A DNA stretch of 64,000 nucleotides from Pseudomonadota bacterium (GCA_018240425.1 JAFEFU010000056.1:26585-90584); one strand, 5' to 3'; numbered from the stretch's first letter, positions 37,941 through 47,283 are shown. Program-made: numbers and translations. Notes: generated by a model from the letters alone, not told the origin.

Positions 37941-38960
37941 TCAGCCGCGCGAATACATGCCCTCGTAGATGGGCGTCAGCGTATCGACCTCGAACAGCGA
38001 CGAGACCGAGGTGCCGTTCCAGATGTTCAGGATCGCCTGGGCGAACATGGGCGCGGTCGGGACGATGCGGATGTTCTTCGCGCGCTTGACCGAGGCAGGG
38101 GGTTCGATCGAATCGGTGATGACCAGCGACTTCATCACCGATTTCTCGACCCGCTCGACCGCGGGGCCGGAGAGGACGCCGTGGGTGATGTAGGAATGGA
38201 CCTCGGTCGCGCCACTTTCCATCAGCACTTCGGCGGCCTTGCACAGGGTGCCGGCGGTGTCGCAGATGTCATCGACGATGATGCACTTGCGGCCCTTCAC
38301 CTCGCCGATCACGGTCATTTCGGCGACCTCGCCGGCCTTTTCGCGGCGCTTGTCGACGATGGCCAGCGGCGCGCCGATGCGCTTGGCGATGTCGCGCGCC
38401 CGCGCCACGCCGCCGACATCGGGCGAGACCACCATGATCTCGTCAAGCTGGCCCCTGAAGTTGTGTTCTATGTCCAGCGCGAAGACCGGGCTGGCGTAAA
38501 GGTTGTCCACCGGAATGTCGAAGAAGCCCTGGATCTGCGCAGCATGGAGGTCGAGGGTCAGCACCCGGTCGACCCCCGCCTCGGTCAGGAGGTTGGCCAC
38601 CAGCTTGGCCGAGATCGGCGTGCGGGCCTTGGCGCGGCGGTCCTGGCGGGCATAACCGAAATAGGGGATGACGGCGGTGATGCGCGCCGCCGAGGACCGG
38701 CGCAGCGCGTCGGTCATGATGAGAAGCTCCATCAGGTTGTCGTTGGCGGGGTTCGAGGTGGACTGGATGATGTACATGTCCTCGCCGCGGACATTCTCGT
38801 AGACCTCGACGAAGATCTCCTGGTCGTTGAACCGTTCGACGCGCGCCTCGACCAGCCCGACGTTCACCCCCCGGTGCATCGACATGCGCCGGGCGATGGC
38901 GGTGGCAAGCGGCCGGTTGGCATTGCCGGAAATCAGCTTCGGTTCGGTCATGGCGGGCAT
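37941..38960 (-). CDS. prs: Ribose-phosphate pyrophosphokinase
   Basis: 339 aa from ATG 38960, with AAGGAC 6 nt upstream; the upstream extension of the frame is unlike Prs. Motifs: [39 protein letters not shown] and the PRPP loop [14 protein letters not shown]. It makes PRPP from ribose-5-phosphate and ATP for nucleotide, His and Trp synthesis. It is divergent from the alpha/beta hydrolase gene. Confidence 0.97.
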   Translation of the reverse strand: MPAMTEPKLISGNANRPLATAIARRMSMHRGVNVGLVEARVERFNDQEIFVEVYENVRGEDMYIIQSTSNPANDNLMELLIMTDALRRSSAARITAVIPYFGYARQDRRAKARTPISAKLVANLLTEAGVDRVLTLDLHAAQIQGFFDIPVDNLYASPVFALDIEHNFRGQLDEIMVVSPDVGGVARARDIAKRIGAPLAIVDKRREKAGEVAEMTVIGEVKGRKCIIVDDICDTAGTLCKAAEVLMESGATEVHSYITHGVLSGPAVERVEKSVMKSLVITDSIEPPASVKRAKNIRIVPTAPMFAQAILNIWNGTSVSSLFEVDTLTPIYEGMYSRG

Positions 38961-39108
38961 GGATTGTCCTTTTCGCAGGTCCGGCGCATGTCGATGCAGC
39001 GGGGCGTGACGGATTCGGGGCGTTGCACAGCCTCTATCACCCGGATAGGTTCGCCGCAATTTCCGCAAGGGCGCATCGGCCCCGAAGGCGAAGAAGGGGC
39101 GGTGCCGG

Positions 39109-39909
39109 ATGGCCAGGGATGTCGTTTCCGACGCAAGCGTTCATGTGACGCACTACGGCGCGGGCGCGCGCGCGGCGGTGGCGCTTCATTGCTCGCTGGC
39201 CCATTCCGGGGCCTGGAAGGCGATGATGGCCGCGCTGCGGACGCCGCTCGCGGTCGAGGCGGTGGACCTGCCGGGGCATGGCCGGTCGGCCGGCTGGGAT
39301 GGCCCGGGCGACTTTACCGCCGCCTGTGCCGCCGCCGGGGCGGGGCGGATCGGCGGGCCGGTCGATCTGATCGGCCATTCGGGGGGTGCGGTCGCCGCCT
39401 TGCAGATCGCGCTCGCGCGGCCCGAGACCGTCCGCACCCTGACACTGATCGAGCCGGTCCTGTTCGCTGCGGCGAAAGGCCATCCCGAATGGCAGGGGCA
39501 TGTGGCGGCGATGGCGCCCTACGAGGCGGCGCTGGGCCGGGGCGAGCGGATGCTGGCGGCCGAGCGGTTCACCGAAGTCTGGGGGGGCGGCACGCCCTGG
39601 GCCGGCCTTGACGAGCGGTCGCGCCGCTACATGGCCGAGCGCATCCACCTGATCGCGGCCGGGATGCCGGCGCTGGCCGATGACAATGCCGGCATCCTTG
39701 CCGAGGGGCGGCTCGAGGCGCTGGACATGCCGGTGATGATCATCGCCGGCGCCGACAGCCCGCCGGTCATCGCCCGCATCGCCGGGGTGATCGCGGCGCG
39801 GCTGCCCGACGTCGGCGTCGCGGACGTGCCGGGGGCGGGGCACCTCTTGCCGGTGACGCACCCGGCCGAGGTGGCAGGACTGGTCGACGTGAACCTGGAA
39901 CGCGGCTGA
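39109..39909 (+). CDS. Alpha/beta hydrolase
   Basis: 266 aa. [10 protein letters not shown] is the oxyanion region, DLPGHGRS a typical strand-turn, GHSGG carries the nucleophile serine (about residue 92), and [11 protein letters not shown] near the end provides the catalytic His. No signal peptide is seen. Soluble esterase, lactonase or amidase activity is likely but the substrate cannot be told. Confidence 0.88.
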   Translation: MARDVVSDASVHVTHYGAGARAAVALHCSLAHSGAWKAMMAALRTPLAVEAVDLPGHGRSAGWDGPGDFTAACAAAGAGRIGGPVDLIGHSGGAVAALQIALARPETVRTLTLIEPVLFAAAKGHPEWQGHVAAMAPYEAALGRGERMLAAERFTEVWGGGTPWAGLDERSRRYMAERIHLIAAGMPALADDNAGILAEGRLEALDMPVMIIAGADSPPVIARIAGVIAARLPDVGVADVPGAGHLLPVTHPAEVAGLVDVNLERG

Positions 39910-39939
39910 CGGGGCTGGGTACCTGACCGCCGCTCAAGA

Positions 39940-40401
39940 TCACCGTGGCGCGACGGAATCCGATGCAATCGGATCACCGCCAAAGCGGTTCGCCCCAACC
40001 GTGCCGCGCGAAACAGTCCAGACAAAGAACAAGATCGTGGCGCCAACCGTAGCGGCGACGGCGACCCACATGAGCGGACGGGAATCGGCGAAAAGGGCCA
40101 AGCCGAGGCTGACACAGAGGACGCCGACCGGCAGAAGCTGGAAGAATCCGGAGCGATCAACATCATGCAACCGCCGCGCGGCAACGGCGACCGAGGGAAC
40201 AAGCAGTGCCAACGAACTGATGGCTCCGAAGATTTCCTTGCTGTCGGGCCCTGTGCCGAAGCCAATCTTGTCCAGAACGGTGGCGACAATCCCGACCAGA
40301 AAATTGAAAAGGGCGAACCACCAATATTCCGAGCGCGGCGCTCTGCCCGAGAAAGTGGCGTATTTCGAAAGGCAGGTGCTCACAGCTGCTGAAAATGTCA
40401 C
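39940..40401 (-). CDS. DUF805 family membrane protein
   Basis: 153 aa. The opening YATFSGRAPRSEYWWFALFNFLV and central PSVAVAARRLHDVDRSGFFQLL are diagnostic of DUF805, with about four membrane helices. Function is unknown; E. coli YhaH-type proteins are paralogues. Composition is less GC-rich than the flanks. Confidence 0.9.
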   Translation of the reverse strand: MTFSAAVSTCLSKYATFSGRAPRSEYWWFALFNFLVGIVATVLDKIGFGTGPDSKEIFGAISSLALLVPSVAVAARRLHDVDRSGFFQLLPVGVLCVSLGLALFADSRPLMWVAVAATVGATILFFVWTVSRGTVGANRFGGDPIASDSVAPR

Positions 40402-40454
40402 TTCAACTTCCTCGCTTCAAAAAAGGCAGAAATTCCACCTTAAGCCGAAATCAA

Positions 40455-41510
40455 TCATCGCTGGTTGAGCAAGTCAAGAAGCCGGTCCACGTCCGCCCCG
40501 GTCGTCGACCAGGAACAGACGAAGCGCGCAGACAGGGGCGCATCGTCCGGCCCGTCGAGCGTCTGGTCGAAGGGCCAGAGATAATAGTGGGCGCCGGCCT
40601 CCGTCGCCCGCCGGTGCAGCCCGCGCGCAAAGCTCGCGAAGACGATGTTGCCCTGGCAGGGATGCACCAGGCTGCCTCCGGGTAGATCGGCAAGGCCCTC
40701 GGCAAGGCGCGCGGCCATCCGGTTGGCCTGCGTGGCGAGGCGCAGCCACAGGCCGTCCTCCAGATAGGCCGCCATCTGCGCCGCCAGGAAGCGGTGCTTG
40801 GAGAAGAGGTGCCCGGCGCGCTTGCGGCGCAGCTCGAACTCCCATGCCTTGGCGGGATCGAAGATCACCACCGCCTCGACGCCGAGACAGCCGTTCTTGG
40901 TGGCGCCGAGCGACAGGACATCCACCCCCGCCCGCCAGGTCATGTCGGCCGGCGCCGCGCCCGAGGCGGCCAGCGCATTCGACAGGCGCGAGCCGTCCAT
41001 GTGCACCTTCATCCCTTCGCCGCGCGCGACGGCGGCAAGGCTTGCCACCTCGCCGGGCCGGTAGAGGGTGCCTGCCTCGGTCAGGTTGGTCAGGCTCAGC
41101 ATCCCGTGCTGGATGTGGTGAACGCCGCCCTGCGGAGTCAGCGCCATGCGCGCGCGCAGCCCGCCGGGCGTGATCTTGCCGTGGTCCCCGGCGATCGGCG
41201 CGGTCCGGCCGCCGCCGATGAAGAACTCGGGTGCGCCGCATTCGTCGGCCTCGATGTGCGCCTCTGCATGGCAGTAGATCGCCCCCCACTGAGGGCAGAG
41301 AAGCGCCGCCGACAGCGCATTGGCGGCGGTGCCGGTGGCGACCAGGTGGACCGAGGCCGCGGGTGCCTCGAATGCCTCGCGCACCAGGGCCGTGACCCGC
41401 GCCATGTGGTCGTCGATGCCATAGGAGGGGGCATAGCCCTCGTTGACCGCGACCAGCGCGGCAAGGACTTCGGGCGCGGCGCCCGAGGTGTTGTCTGAGG
41501 CGAATTCCAT
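40455..41510 (-). CDS. ltaE: Low-specificity L-threonine aldolase
   Basis: 351 aa from ATG 41510; the same frame runs far upstream only as a shadow of the YkgJ-type gene. SDNTSGAAPEV, HLVATGTAANALS, HMDGSRLSNA and the PLP lysine in LSLGATKNGCLG identify the beta-eliminating aldolase family. It cleaves threonine or allo-threonine to glycine and acetaldehyde; some relatives act on other beta-hydroxy amino acids. The start overlaps the preceding gene's stop (TGATG), so the two are probably coupled. Confidence 0.92.
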   Translation of the reverse strand: MEFASDNTSGAAPEVLAALVAVNEGYAPSYGIDDHMARVTALVREAFEAPAASVHLVATGTAANALSAALLCPQWGAIYCHAEAHIEADECGAPEFFIGGGRTAPIAGDHGKITPGGLRARMALTPQGGVHHIQHGMLSLTNLTEAGTLYRPGEVASLAAVARGEGMKVHMDGSRLSNALAASGAAPADMTWRAGVDVLSLGATKNGCLGVEAVVIFDPAKAWEFELRRKRAGHLFSKHRFLAAQMAAYLEDGLWLRLATQANRMAARLAEGLADLPGGSLVHPCQGNIVFASFARGLHRRATEAGAHYYLWPFDQTLDGPDDAPLSARFVCSWSTTGADVDRLLDLLNQR

Positions 41511-41962
41511 CAGGGTTCCTCGATGATGTGATCTTCCCACTCGTCCTCGGGGACGGTGAACTCCGAGACCGTGCGGCCGCGCACCGACTGGCCGGCCTTG
41601 TGCACGCTGTCTGGATCGCCCGAGACCAGCGGGTGCCAGGGTTCGAGCGGCTTGCCCTCGGCGCGGAGGCGATAGGCGCAGGTCGACGGCAGCCAGTAGC
41701 TGATATCCTTCAGCGTGCCGGCGGTCAGGACCACGCATTCGGGGACAAAGGTCTTGCGGCGGCGGTAGTTGGTGCAGCGGCAGCTGTCGCCGTCGAGAAG
41801 CCGGCAGGCGACGTTGGTGAAATGCACCTCGCCGGTGTCCTCGTCCTCGAGCTTGTTCAGGCAGCACTTGCCGCAGCCGTCGCACAGCGCCTCCCATTCG
41901 GCGGCGTTCAGCCGCGACAGGGGCAGGGTCCAGAATTCGGGGCGAAGGGGCGCGCGCGTCAT
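41510..41962 (-). CDS. YcgN/YkgJ-type cysteine-cluster protein (UPF0260)
   Basis: 150 aa. CDGCGKCCLNKLED places Cys27, Cys30, Cys33 and Cys34, with more cysteines at about 53, 60, 62 and 75, as in the zinc- or iron-chelating UPF0260 family. Biochemical function is unknown. It overlaps the aldolase gene by one base. Confidence 0.9.
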   Translation of the reverse strand: MTRAPLRPEFWTLPLSRLNAAEWEALCDGCGKCCLNKLEDEDTGEVHFTNVACRLLDGDSCRCTNYRRRKTFVPECVVLTAGTLKDISYWLPSTCAYRLRAEGKPLEPWHPLVSGDPDSVHKAGQSVRGRTVSEFTVPEDEWEDHIIEEP

Positions 41963-42003
41963 GGCGCGGCACTGTCGCCGAGTGGCGGCGGAAAGGAAAG
42001 GGG

Positions 42004-42582
42004 TCAGAGCGCCAGCCGCATCAACGGGCGGCCTTCCTTGACCGTGGCGACCGTCTGGAATCCGGCCTTCTGGAAGGTCTTCGCCGGGCCGACGCAGAGG
42101 GGGATCGACTTCGCCTGCCGGGAGTGGACCATCGGGGCGGCTTCCAGGAGCCTTGCGCCGTGGCTCCGGGCGAAGGCGATGCCGGCGGCGAGCAGCGGAT
42201 GGGTCAGGCCCTTGCCGCGATGGCTGCGGCGGAAGAAAAAGCAGGTGATCCCCCAGACCCCGGGATCATCGGCGGGCGCGTCGGGCAGGGGCGAGGAAAC
42301 GCGGCCCGGATTGTTCCACTCGGGCACGTCGAAGCGCCGGCCGATCTGCATCCATCCCACGGGATCGGCGCCGTCATAGGCCAGAAGACCCGGCGGCGGG
42401 CCGCGGCGGACGCGGTCGAGCATCACCTCGCGCCGCTCGTCTCCGGTCATGGCGTGGCGCTGCCTGGGGCGGAGCAGGTAGGCCGTGCACCAGCAGCCGT
42501 AGCAGGCGCCCTCGGGGCCGAAAAGCGTGATGAAATCCGCGATGAGATCAGGGGTCAGGGGGCGGATATGGGGCGTGGTCAT
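42004..42582 (-). CDS. GNAT family N-acetyltransferase
   Basis: 192 aa from ATG 42582, which follows GAGGG; an ATG at 42597 is less suitable. The protein has a Cys-rich CYGCWC early segment, WMQIGRR, and the acetyl-CoA loop FFFRRSHRGKGLTHPLL. Acceptor unknown. Its promoter (42599-42627) is overlaid by GAAC-N7-GAAC, the alphaproteobacterial LexA consensus, suggesting SOS control. Confidence 0.85.
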   Translation of the reverse strand: MTTPHIRPLTPDLIADFITLFGPEGACYGCWCTAYLLRPRQRHAMTGDERREVMLDRVRRGPPPGLLAYDGADPVGWMQIGRRFDVPEWNNPGRVSSPLPDAPADDPGVWGITCFFFRRSHRGKGLTHPLLAAGIAFARSHGARLLEAAPMVHSRQAKSIPLCVGPAKTFQKAGFQTVATVKEGRPLMRLAL

Positions 42583-42598
42583 CTCTACCCTCACCAAG

Positions 42599-42627
42599 AA
42601 TGTTCACATTCTGTTCACATCCGTCAA
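42599..42627 (-). promoter_or_regulatory. Promoter overlapped by a LexA-type GTTC-N7-GTTC box
   Basis: On the minus strand TTGACG (plus 42622-42627) and AACATT (plus 42599-42604) are 17 bp apart. Within the spacer and -10 the plus strand reads TGTTCACAT twice with an 11-bp period, giving GTTC (42602-42605) N7 GTTC (42613-42616). This exactly fits the LexA operator known from Rhodobacter and other alphaproteobacteria. Binding is inferred. Confidence 0.6.
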
Positions 42628-42636
42628 GCCTGTCAA

Positions 42637-43563
42637 TCAGGCCAGGGCCAGAATCTCGCGCGCCCGGCCGCAATCGGCGGCCATCTGGTCCATCAGCGCG
42701 GGCAGGCCGTCGAACTTCATCTCGGGGCGCAGGTAGTCGACGAAGGCCACCGACAAGTGCCGGCCATAGAGATCGCCCTTGAAGTCGAAGATGAAGGTTT
42801 CGAGGTTCGGCAGGTTTTCCTCGAACATCGGCCGCACCCCAAGGCTGGCCGCGCCGCCATAGCTGCCCGCTTGCGGGCCGGTCAGGACATCGACCTTGAC
42901 CGCATAGACGCCGAGCCGCGGCAGGTGCAGCCCCTCGACCCCCATGTTGGCGGTCGGATAGCCAAGCGCGCGCCCGCGCTTTTCGCCGTGCACGATCTCG
43001 CCCTCGATCCGGTGCCAGTGGCCGAGCATGTCGGCCGCGTCGCGCGGGCGGCCTTCGGCCAGCGCGGCCCGAATGTTGGTCGATGACACTTCCAGCCCCT
43101 GAAACTTGACCAGATCGGCGACGGTGACGCCAAAACCGTGACGGGCGCCAAGGGTCTTCAGCGTATCGACCGTGCCCTTGCGGCCCTTGCCGAAACAGAA
43201 GTCCGCGCCGACAGTCACATGGGTGACACCAAGGCCCTGCACCAGAACTTCCCTGGCGAAGCGTTCGGCCTCCATCCCGGCAAGGGTGGCGTCGAACGGC
43301 AGTTCGTAGAGCTGGTCCACCCCGAGTTTCTCCAGCCGGTGGGCGCGGGCCTCGGCGTTCATCAGGCGGAAGGCCGGGGCGCCGGGGGCGAAGAACTGGC
43401 GCGGGTGGGGTTCGAAGGTGACGACGCCGAGGGTGGCGGCAGGGCGGCGGGCGAGGGCGATCACCGCCTGATGGCCGAGGTGCACCCCGTCGAAATTGCC
43501 CATCGCGACCGAGGCGCCGCGGTCCGCGCCGGAAAGACCCGTCCAGTGAGAATGCGTGCGCAT
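42637..43563 (-). CDS. ribF: Bifunctional riboflavin kinase/FAD synthetase
   Basis: 308 aa. The N-terminal nucleotidyltransferase domain has GNFDGVHLGH and the C-terminal flavokinase domain has GRALGYPTANM and FIFDFKGDLYG. It makes FMN and then FAD from riboflavin. It is on the same strand as the GNAT gene downstream, but that gene has its own promoter. Confidence 0.97.
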   Translation of the reverse strand: MRTHSHWTGLSGADRGASVAMGNFDGVHLGHQAVIALARRPAATLGVVTFEPHPRQFFAPGAPAFRLMNAEARAHRLEKLGVDQLYELPFDATLAGMEAERFAREVLVQGLGVTHVTVGADFCFGKGRKGTVDTLKTLGARHGFGVTVADLVKFQGLEVSSTNIRAALAEGRPRDAADMLGHWHRIEGEIVHGEKRGRALGYPTANMGVEGLHLPRLGVYAVKVDVLTGPQAGSYGGAASLGVRPMFEENLPNLETFIFDFKGDLYGRHLSVAFVDYLRPEMKFDGLPALMDQMAADCGRAREILALA

Positions 43564-43589
43564 CAGCCCCGTTGGCGGATGCTCCGCCC

Positions 43590-44036
43590 CTAGTCGAACT
43601 TGCGGCTGGGCGCCAGAACCAGCGCCTCGCCCTTGAGCACCACCGTATCGCCCACGGCGCAGTGGGTTTCAAGGGTCACGCGGCGTTTGGCATGGTCGAT
43701 GGCGATGACCTTCACTTCGGCATAGACGGTATCGCCGGGGCGGACGGGGGCCATGAACTTCAGCGTCTGGCCGAGATAGACGGTGCCGTGGCCGGGAAGC
43801 TGTTCGCCGATCACCGCCGAAATCAGGCCGGCGGTCAGCATGCCATGGGCGATGCGGCCCTGGAAGATCGTGTCCTGGGCATAAGCCTCGTCCAGATGGA
43901 CCGGGTTTCGGTCGGTCGAGACCTCGGCGAACAGCTCGATGTCGCGGTCGGTGATCTGCTTTTGTAGATAGCGGACCATGCCGATCTCAAGGTCCTCGAT
44001 GCAGATGGTTCCGCGCGGCTGATTGTCGAGCATCAT
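43590..44036 (-). CDS. MaoC-like (R)-specific enoyl-CoA hydratase (PhaJ-like)
   Basis: 148 aa. The hot-dog fold signature ELFAEVSTDRNPVHLDEAYA contains the hydratase dyad Asp/His, followed by FQGRIAHGMLTAGLISAVIG. (R)-hydratases convert trans-enoyl-CoA to (R)-3-hydroxyacyl-CoA and can feed polyhydroxyalkanoate synthesis. ATG 44036 or 44033 are both possible. The promoter is covered by a TGC-rich inverted repeat resembling PhaR sites, which supports but does not prove the PHA link. Confidence 0.85.
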   Translation of the reverse strand: MMLDNQPRGTICIEDLEIGMVRYLQKQITDRDIELFAEVSTDRNPVHLDEAYAQDTIFQGRIAHGMLTAGLISAVIGEQLPGHGTVYLGQTLKFMAPVRPGDTVYAEVKVIAIDHAKRRVTLETHCAVGDTVVLKGEALVLAPSRKFD

Positions 44037-44054
44037 TGCGATTCCCAAGGTGGA

Positions 44055-44092
44055 CTGCATTGCAGCATAGCGGATGCTGCAATGCGGCGCAA
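44055..44092 (-). promoter_or_regulatory. MaoC-gene promoter under a perfect TGC-rich palindrome (PhaR-like operator)
   Basis: Minus-strand TTGCGC (plus 44087-44092), 17-bp spacer, TATGCT (plus 44064-44069). Over it lies GCATTGCAGCA (44057-44067) / TGCTGCAATGC (44075-44085), an 11-bp perfect inverted repeat with 7-nt centre. CTGC-ATT-GCAG at 44055-44065 matches the CTGC-N3-GCAG site reported for PhaR of Rhodobacter/Paracoccus; the other arm CTGC-AAT-GCGG is a near match. Confidence 0.6.
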
Positions 44093-44186
44093 TCGGGAAG
44101 GTAATTTATGAACCGCAGACCGTGAAAATGGGCAACAATGTTGCCGTTGGGCGCGTGTTCCGACCCGCGACGGGACGGCGCAGCCG

Positions 44187-44209
44187 CCGGGGGACTTCGC
44201 GTCCCCCGG
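44187..44209 (-). terminator. Strong stem-loop downstream of the TIGR01459 HAD gene
   Basis: CCGGGGGAC (44187-44195) and GTCCCCCGG (44201-44209) form a perfect 9-bp stem with a TTCGC loop, about 40 bp past the HAD stop. On the minus strand no clear T-tract follows. Confidence 0.45.
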
Positions 44210-44246
44210 ACCCCCTGCGGGATATTTATGGAAAGAAAATAATGAT

Positions 44247-45128
44247 TTAGCGCAGGCGGCCGATGGCATGGGCCGGAGCGGCCGGCTGGGCGGCGAGCCA
44301 GGCGGCGAGGCGGGCGGGCGACGGATTTTCGACATCGTCGCCGAACTGGTCGGCGGCGAGGCCGCCGGTGACGAACAGGGCGTCGATGCCTTCGGATGCC
44401 GCGCCGAGAATGTCGGTGGCGATGCCGTCGCCGATCGCGAGGATTCCGGCGGCGTCGGGTTCAGATCCGGTCAAGGCCGCGAGTTCGCGCCGGGCGAGGT
44501 CGTAGATCGGCGCGTGGGGCTTGCCGAAATAGAGGCTCTCGCCGCCCATTTCGCTGTAGAGGGCGGCCAGCGCCCCGGCGCAATAGATGCGGCGGTCGCC
44601 CATGTCGACCACCAGATCGGGGTTGGCGCAGAGGAGTTTCAGCCCCCGGTCGCGGGCGGCGAGCAGCCGGTCGCGATAGTCCTCGGGCACTTCGGCCAGT
44701 TCGTCGAAGGGGCCGGTGCAGACGATGCCCTCGGCCTGGTCCAGCGCCACGCGCTCGATATGATCGCCGGCGAATTCAGGCGGATAGTCGGTGAAGAACC
44801 CGTCGTCCTTGGCCGGCCCGAGGTGCCAGACCCGGTGTCCGACCGCGCCGTGCAGCATGGCATACTGGGCCGCGTCGCCCGAGGAGACCACCAGATCCCA
44901 GGCGTCGCGCGGCACGCCCATGCGGTCGAGCGTCGCGGCGACGAAGCGGGCGGGGCGGGGAGCGTTGGTCAGAAGGACCACCCTTCCGCCCCGGGCGCGG
45001 AAGGATCGGAGCGCGGCGACGGCGGCGGGATAGGGCGCCTTGCCGTTGTGCAGGCAGCCCCAGAGATCGCAGAACAGCGTGTGGTAGCGGGGGGCGATGC
45101 CGGCGAGCGAGGCGATGATTTCGGTCAT
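44247..45128 (-). CDS. TIGR01459 family HAD-type hydrolase
   Basis: 293 aa from ATG 45128. The HAD start FCDLWGCLHNG has the nucleophile Asp with Trp at +2, typical of this NagD-like subfamily; VVLLTNAPRP, YFGKPHAPIYDLA and ILAIGDGIATDILGA give the other HAD motifs. A phosphatase for a small sugar-, nucleotide- or PLP-like phosphate is likely; the substrate is unknown. An in-frame extension upstream overlaps the pyrophosphatase gene and is a shadow. Confidence 0.88.
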   Translation of the reverse strand: MTEIIASLAGIAPRYHTLFCDLWGCLHNGKAPYPAAVAALRSFRARGGRVVLLTNAPRPARFVAATLDRMGVPRDAWDLVVSSGDAAQYAMLHGAVGHRVWHLGPAKDDGFFTDYPPEFAGDHIERVALDQAEGIVCTGPFDELAEVPEDYRDRLLAARDRGLKLLCANPDLVVDMGDRRIYCAGALAALYSEMGGESLYFGKPHAPIYDLARRELAALTGSEPDAAGILAIGDGIATDILGAASEGIDALFVTGGLAADQFGDDVENPSPARLAAWLAAQPAAPAHAIGRLR

Positions 45129-45238
45129 GAGCGCCTGTGATTGTTGGAAAACCGCATGTATGTGCGACCTGTGGCCGACAGGGGGCGTCAGGCAGGGTGG
45201 CGGGCCGCCGGGGCAAGATGGCGGGCGGCCCGCAGGGG

Positions 45239-46159
45239 TTACATCTTCAGCGCCGGAATGATCTGCTTTTTCCGGCTCATGATGCCGGGCAGCACCACGC
45301 TGTCGCCCGCGACCTTGCAGGGGAACGAGGCCTCGGCGATGCGCTTGACCAGATCGTTGGGGACCAGAAGCGTCGCTTCCTCCTTCAGGATGTCGACGAC
45401 GAACAGCAGCACCTGATCGGCGCCATCCTCTTTTGCCACCTTTTCCATCGACTTCATCAGGCTGGCCTTGCGGTCGAGCACCACCTTCGGCGCGGTGGTT
45501 TCCAGCACCGAGACGCGCAGTTCCTTGCCGTCGATGGTGTATTCCTTGCTGTCCATGCGCAGCAGTTCCGCGTCGGAGAAGGCCGACACGTCGGACTTGG
45601 CCGCGAACATCTCGGCGGCGAAGTCGGCGATCTTCACGCCGAGGTCCGCGGCCAGTTTCTCGGCCACGGCCCTGTCGTGGTCGGTGGTGGTGGGCGAGCG
45701 GAATTCGAGCGTGTCGGAGAGGATGCACGAGAGCATCGCGCCCTTGATCGCGCGCGGCGCCTTTGCCAGGTCGTCGCCGATCAGGTCATGCATGATCGTC
45801 GCGGTGCAGGCCAGCGGGCGGATGGTGATGTCGATCGGGTTCTTCGTCTTCAGCCCGCCCGCCAGCATGTGATGATCGATGATCTGGGTGAGGTTGGCGT
45901 CGTTGATCGAGGGGGGCAGTTCGGCCGGGTTGTTGGTGTCGACGACCACGCAGGCCTGGCCGGCGGCGACATCGGCCACGATCTCGGGCTTGGCGAGGCC
46001 CCAGTGCTTCAGCACGAAGGCCGCTTCGGTGTTGGGCTCGCCCAGAAGGACGGCCCTGGCCGGGGTGCCCTTCACCTCGGACAGATACCAGGCCCAGATG
46101 AGCGGCGAGCCGGTCGAGTCGGTGTCGGGGGATTTGTGGCCGAAGACGAGGGTGGTCAT
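45239..46159 (-). CDS. ppaC: Manganese-dependent inorganic pyrophosphatase (family II)
   Basis: 306 aa DHH-superfamily protein. The N-terminal metal motif VFGHKSPDTDS, VVVDTNNP and the DHH motif QIIDHHMLAGG are intact, and a C-terminal DHHA2 domain ends near VVLPGIMSRKKQIIP. It hydrolyses pyrophosphate to pull biosynthetic reactions forward. Rhodobacter species are known to use this family II enzyme. Confidence 0.95.
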   Translation of the reverse strand: MTTLVFGHKSPDTDSTGSPLIWAWYLSEVKGTPARAVLLGEPNTEAAFVLKHWGLAKPEIVADVAAGQACVVVDTNNPAELPPSINDANLTQIIDHHMLAGGLKTKNPIDITIRPLACTATIMHDLIGDDLAKAPRAIKGAMLSCILSDTLEFRSPTTTDHDRAVAEKLAADLGVKIADFAAEMFAAKSDVSAFSDAELLRMDSKEYTIDGKELRVSVLETTAPKVVLDRKASLMKSMEKVAKEDGADQVLLFVVDILKEEATLLVPNDLVKRIAEASFPCKVAGDSVVLPGIMSRKKQIIPALKM

Positions 46160-46281
46160 GGAAAGCGTCCCCTGTGGGTTGGATCGCGGGCCTTATAGGG
46201 GCACGGGCCGGGATTGTCACGGGGGGCGGACAGGGGGGGTGGACACGGCGGCGCAGCCGGGTTGGCGGCGGGGTTGCGGGT

Positions 46282-47283
46282 CTAGAACGCCTGCCGTTCG
46301 AGGGTGAAGCCCTGTTGCCGCAGAAGGTTGAGGAGGCCCTTTTCGCCGGCGAGGTGGCCTGCGCCGACCGCGACCAGAAGACGCTTTTCCGGGGCCTTGC
46401 GCAGCACCTCGGCCCAGGCGGCGTTGCGGCGGTCGATCAGCAGATCCTCGAGCCGGGCCGCGCCGGCGGCGACCCTCGCCGGATCGGCGCCGGGGGCGTG
46501 CAGGGCCAGGTACTTGCCGAATTCCCAGACCATGCGGTGGTCCTCGCGGAAGTAGGCGTCGGTCATCGTCGCCATCAGGTCTTCGGACTGGGGTTCGGTC
46601 AAAAGCGCCTCGCGGATCATCTCGACCTGCTCGTCCCCGGAGAGGTTGCCGAGGGCGGTGAAGAGGGCGTCGTAGGGTTCGAGCGCCGAAAGCGGCACGC
46701 CGGCCGCGCGGGCCTCTTCGCCGATCAGGTGGTCGAGTCCGTCCGATCCGCGGCCGATCGCCGACATGGCGCAGGCGGGCACGCCCAGCATCATCGAGAC
46801 ATACCAGGGCTGGAACTTGGCGGCGACGAAGGGCGGGATGCCGCGCGCGGTCATGGCGGCGGCAAGGCGCTGCCAGTCCGTGTCGGACAGACGCTCGCGC
46901 AGCGTCGGGCCTTGCAGGACGATCATGTCCGGGCGCGCGCCCATCGCCTGCTTCAGTTCGGCGATTTCCTTGTCGGTCGCCTCGAGATAGATGCGGCCGG
47001 CCCCGGCGATCAGCGGTTTGAGCCGCGCGAGCGGCGCATCCATCCGGGGATCGTAGAGATGGAAGGTGCCGACGATGTCGATGACCTGCTGGCCGCGCCG
47101 GGCCTGCCAGTGGTTGCCCTGGGCGAAGGGAGCGGCGGCGACGGTCCGGTCGATCTCGGCGCGGGCCTCGGGCGCGAGGCCGGCGAGGAGGTCGCGGCCC
47201 TGGCAGGACGGGGAGCCGGCGGCGGCGGCACCGGCGAGGGCAGGGAGCAGGGAGAGGGCGAGGAGGAGGGGGCGAAGAAGCAT
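46282..47283 (-). CDS. TraB/GumN family protein
   Basis: 333 aa. A signal peptide (LLRPLLLALSLLPALAGAAAA) is followed by the TraB/GumN domain with VGTFHLYDPR early and VAVGAGHLAGEKG at the end, both bearing conserved Gly and His residues. Some relatives are metalloproteases of the Tiki type, but most are uncharacterised. It is divergent from groES; 74 bp separate its start from the groES -35. Confidence 0.88.
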   Translation of the reverse strand: MLLRPLLLALSLLPALAGAAAAGSPSCQGRDLLAGLAPEARAEIDRTVAAAPFAQGNHWQARRGQQVIDIVGTFHLYDPRMDAPLARLKPLIAGAGRIYLEATDKEIAELKQAMGARPDMIVLQGPTLRERLSDTDWQRLAAAMTARGIPPFVAAKFQPWYVSMMLGVPACAMSAIGRGSDGLDHLIGEEARAAGVPLSALEPYDALFTALGNLSGDEQVEMIREALLTEPQSEDLMATMTDAYFREDHRMVWEFGKYLALHAPGADPARVAAGAARLEDLLIDRRNAAWAEVLRKAPEKRLLVAVGAGHLAGEKGLLNLLRQQGFTLERQAF

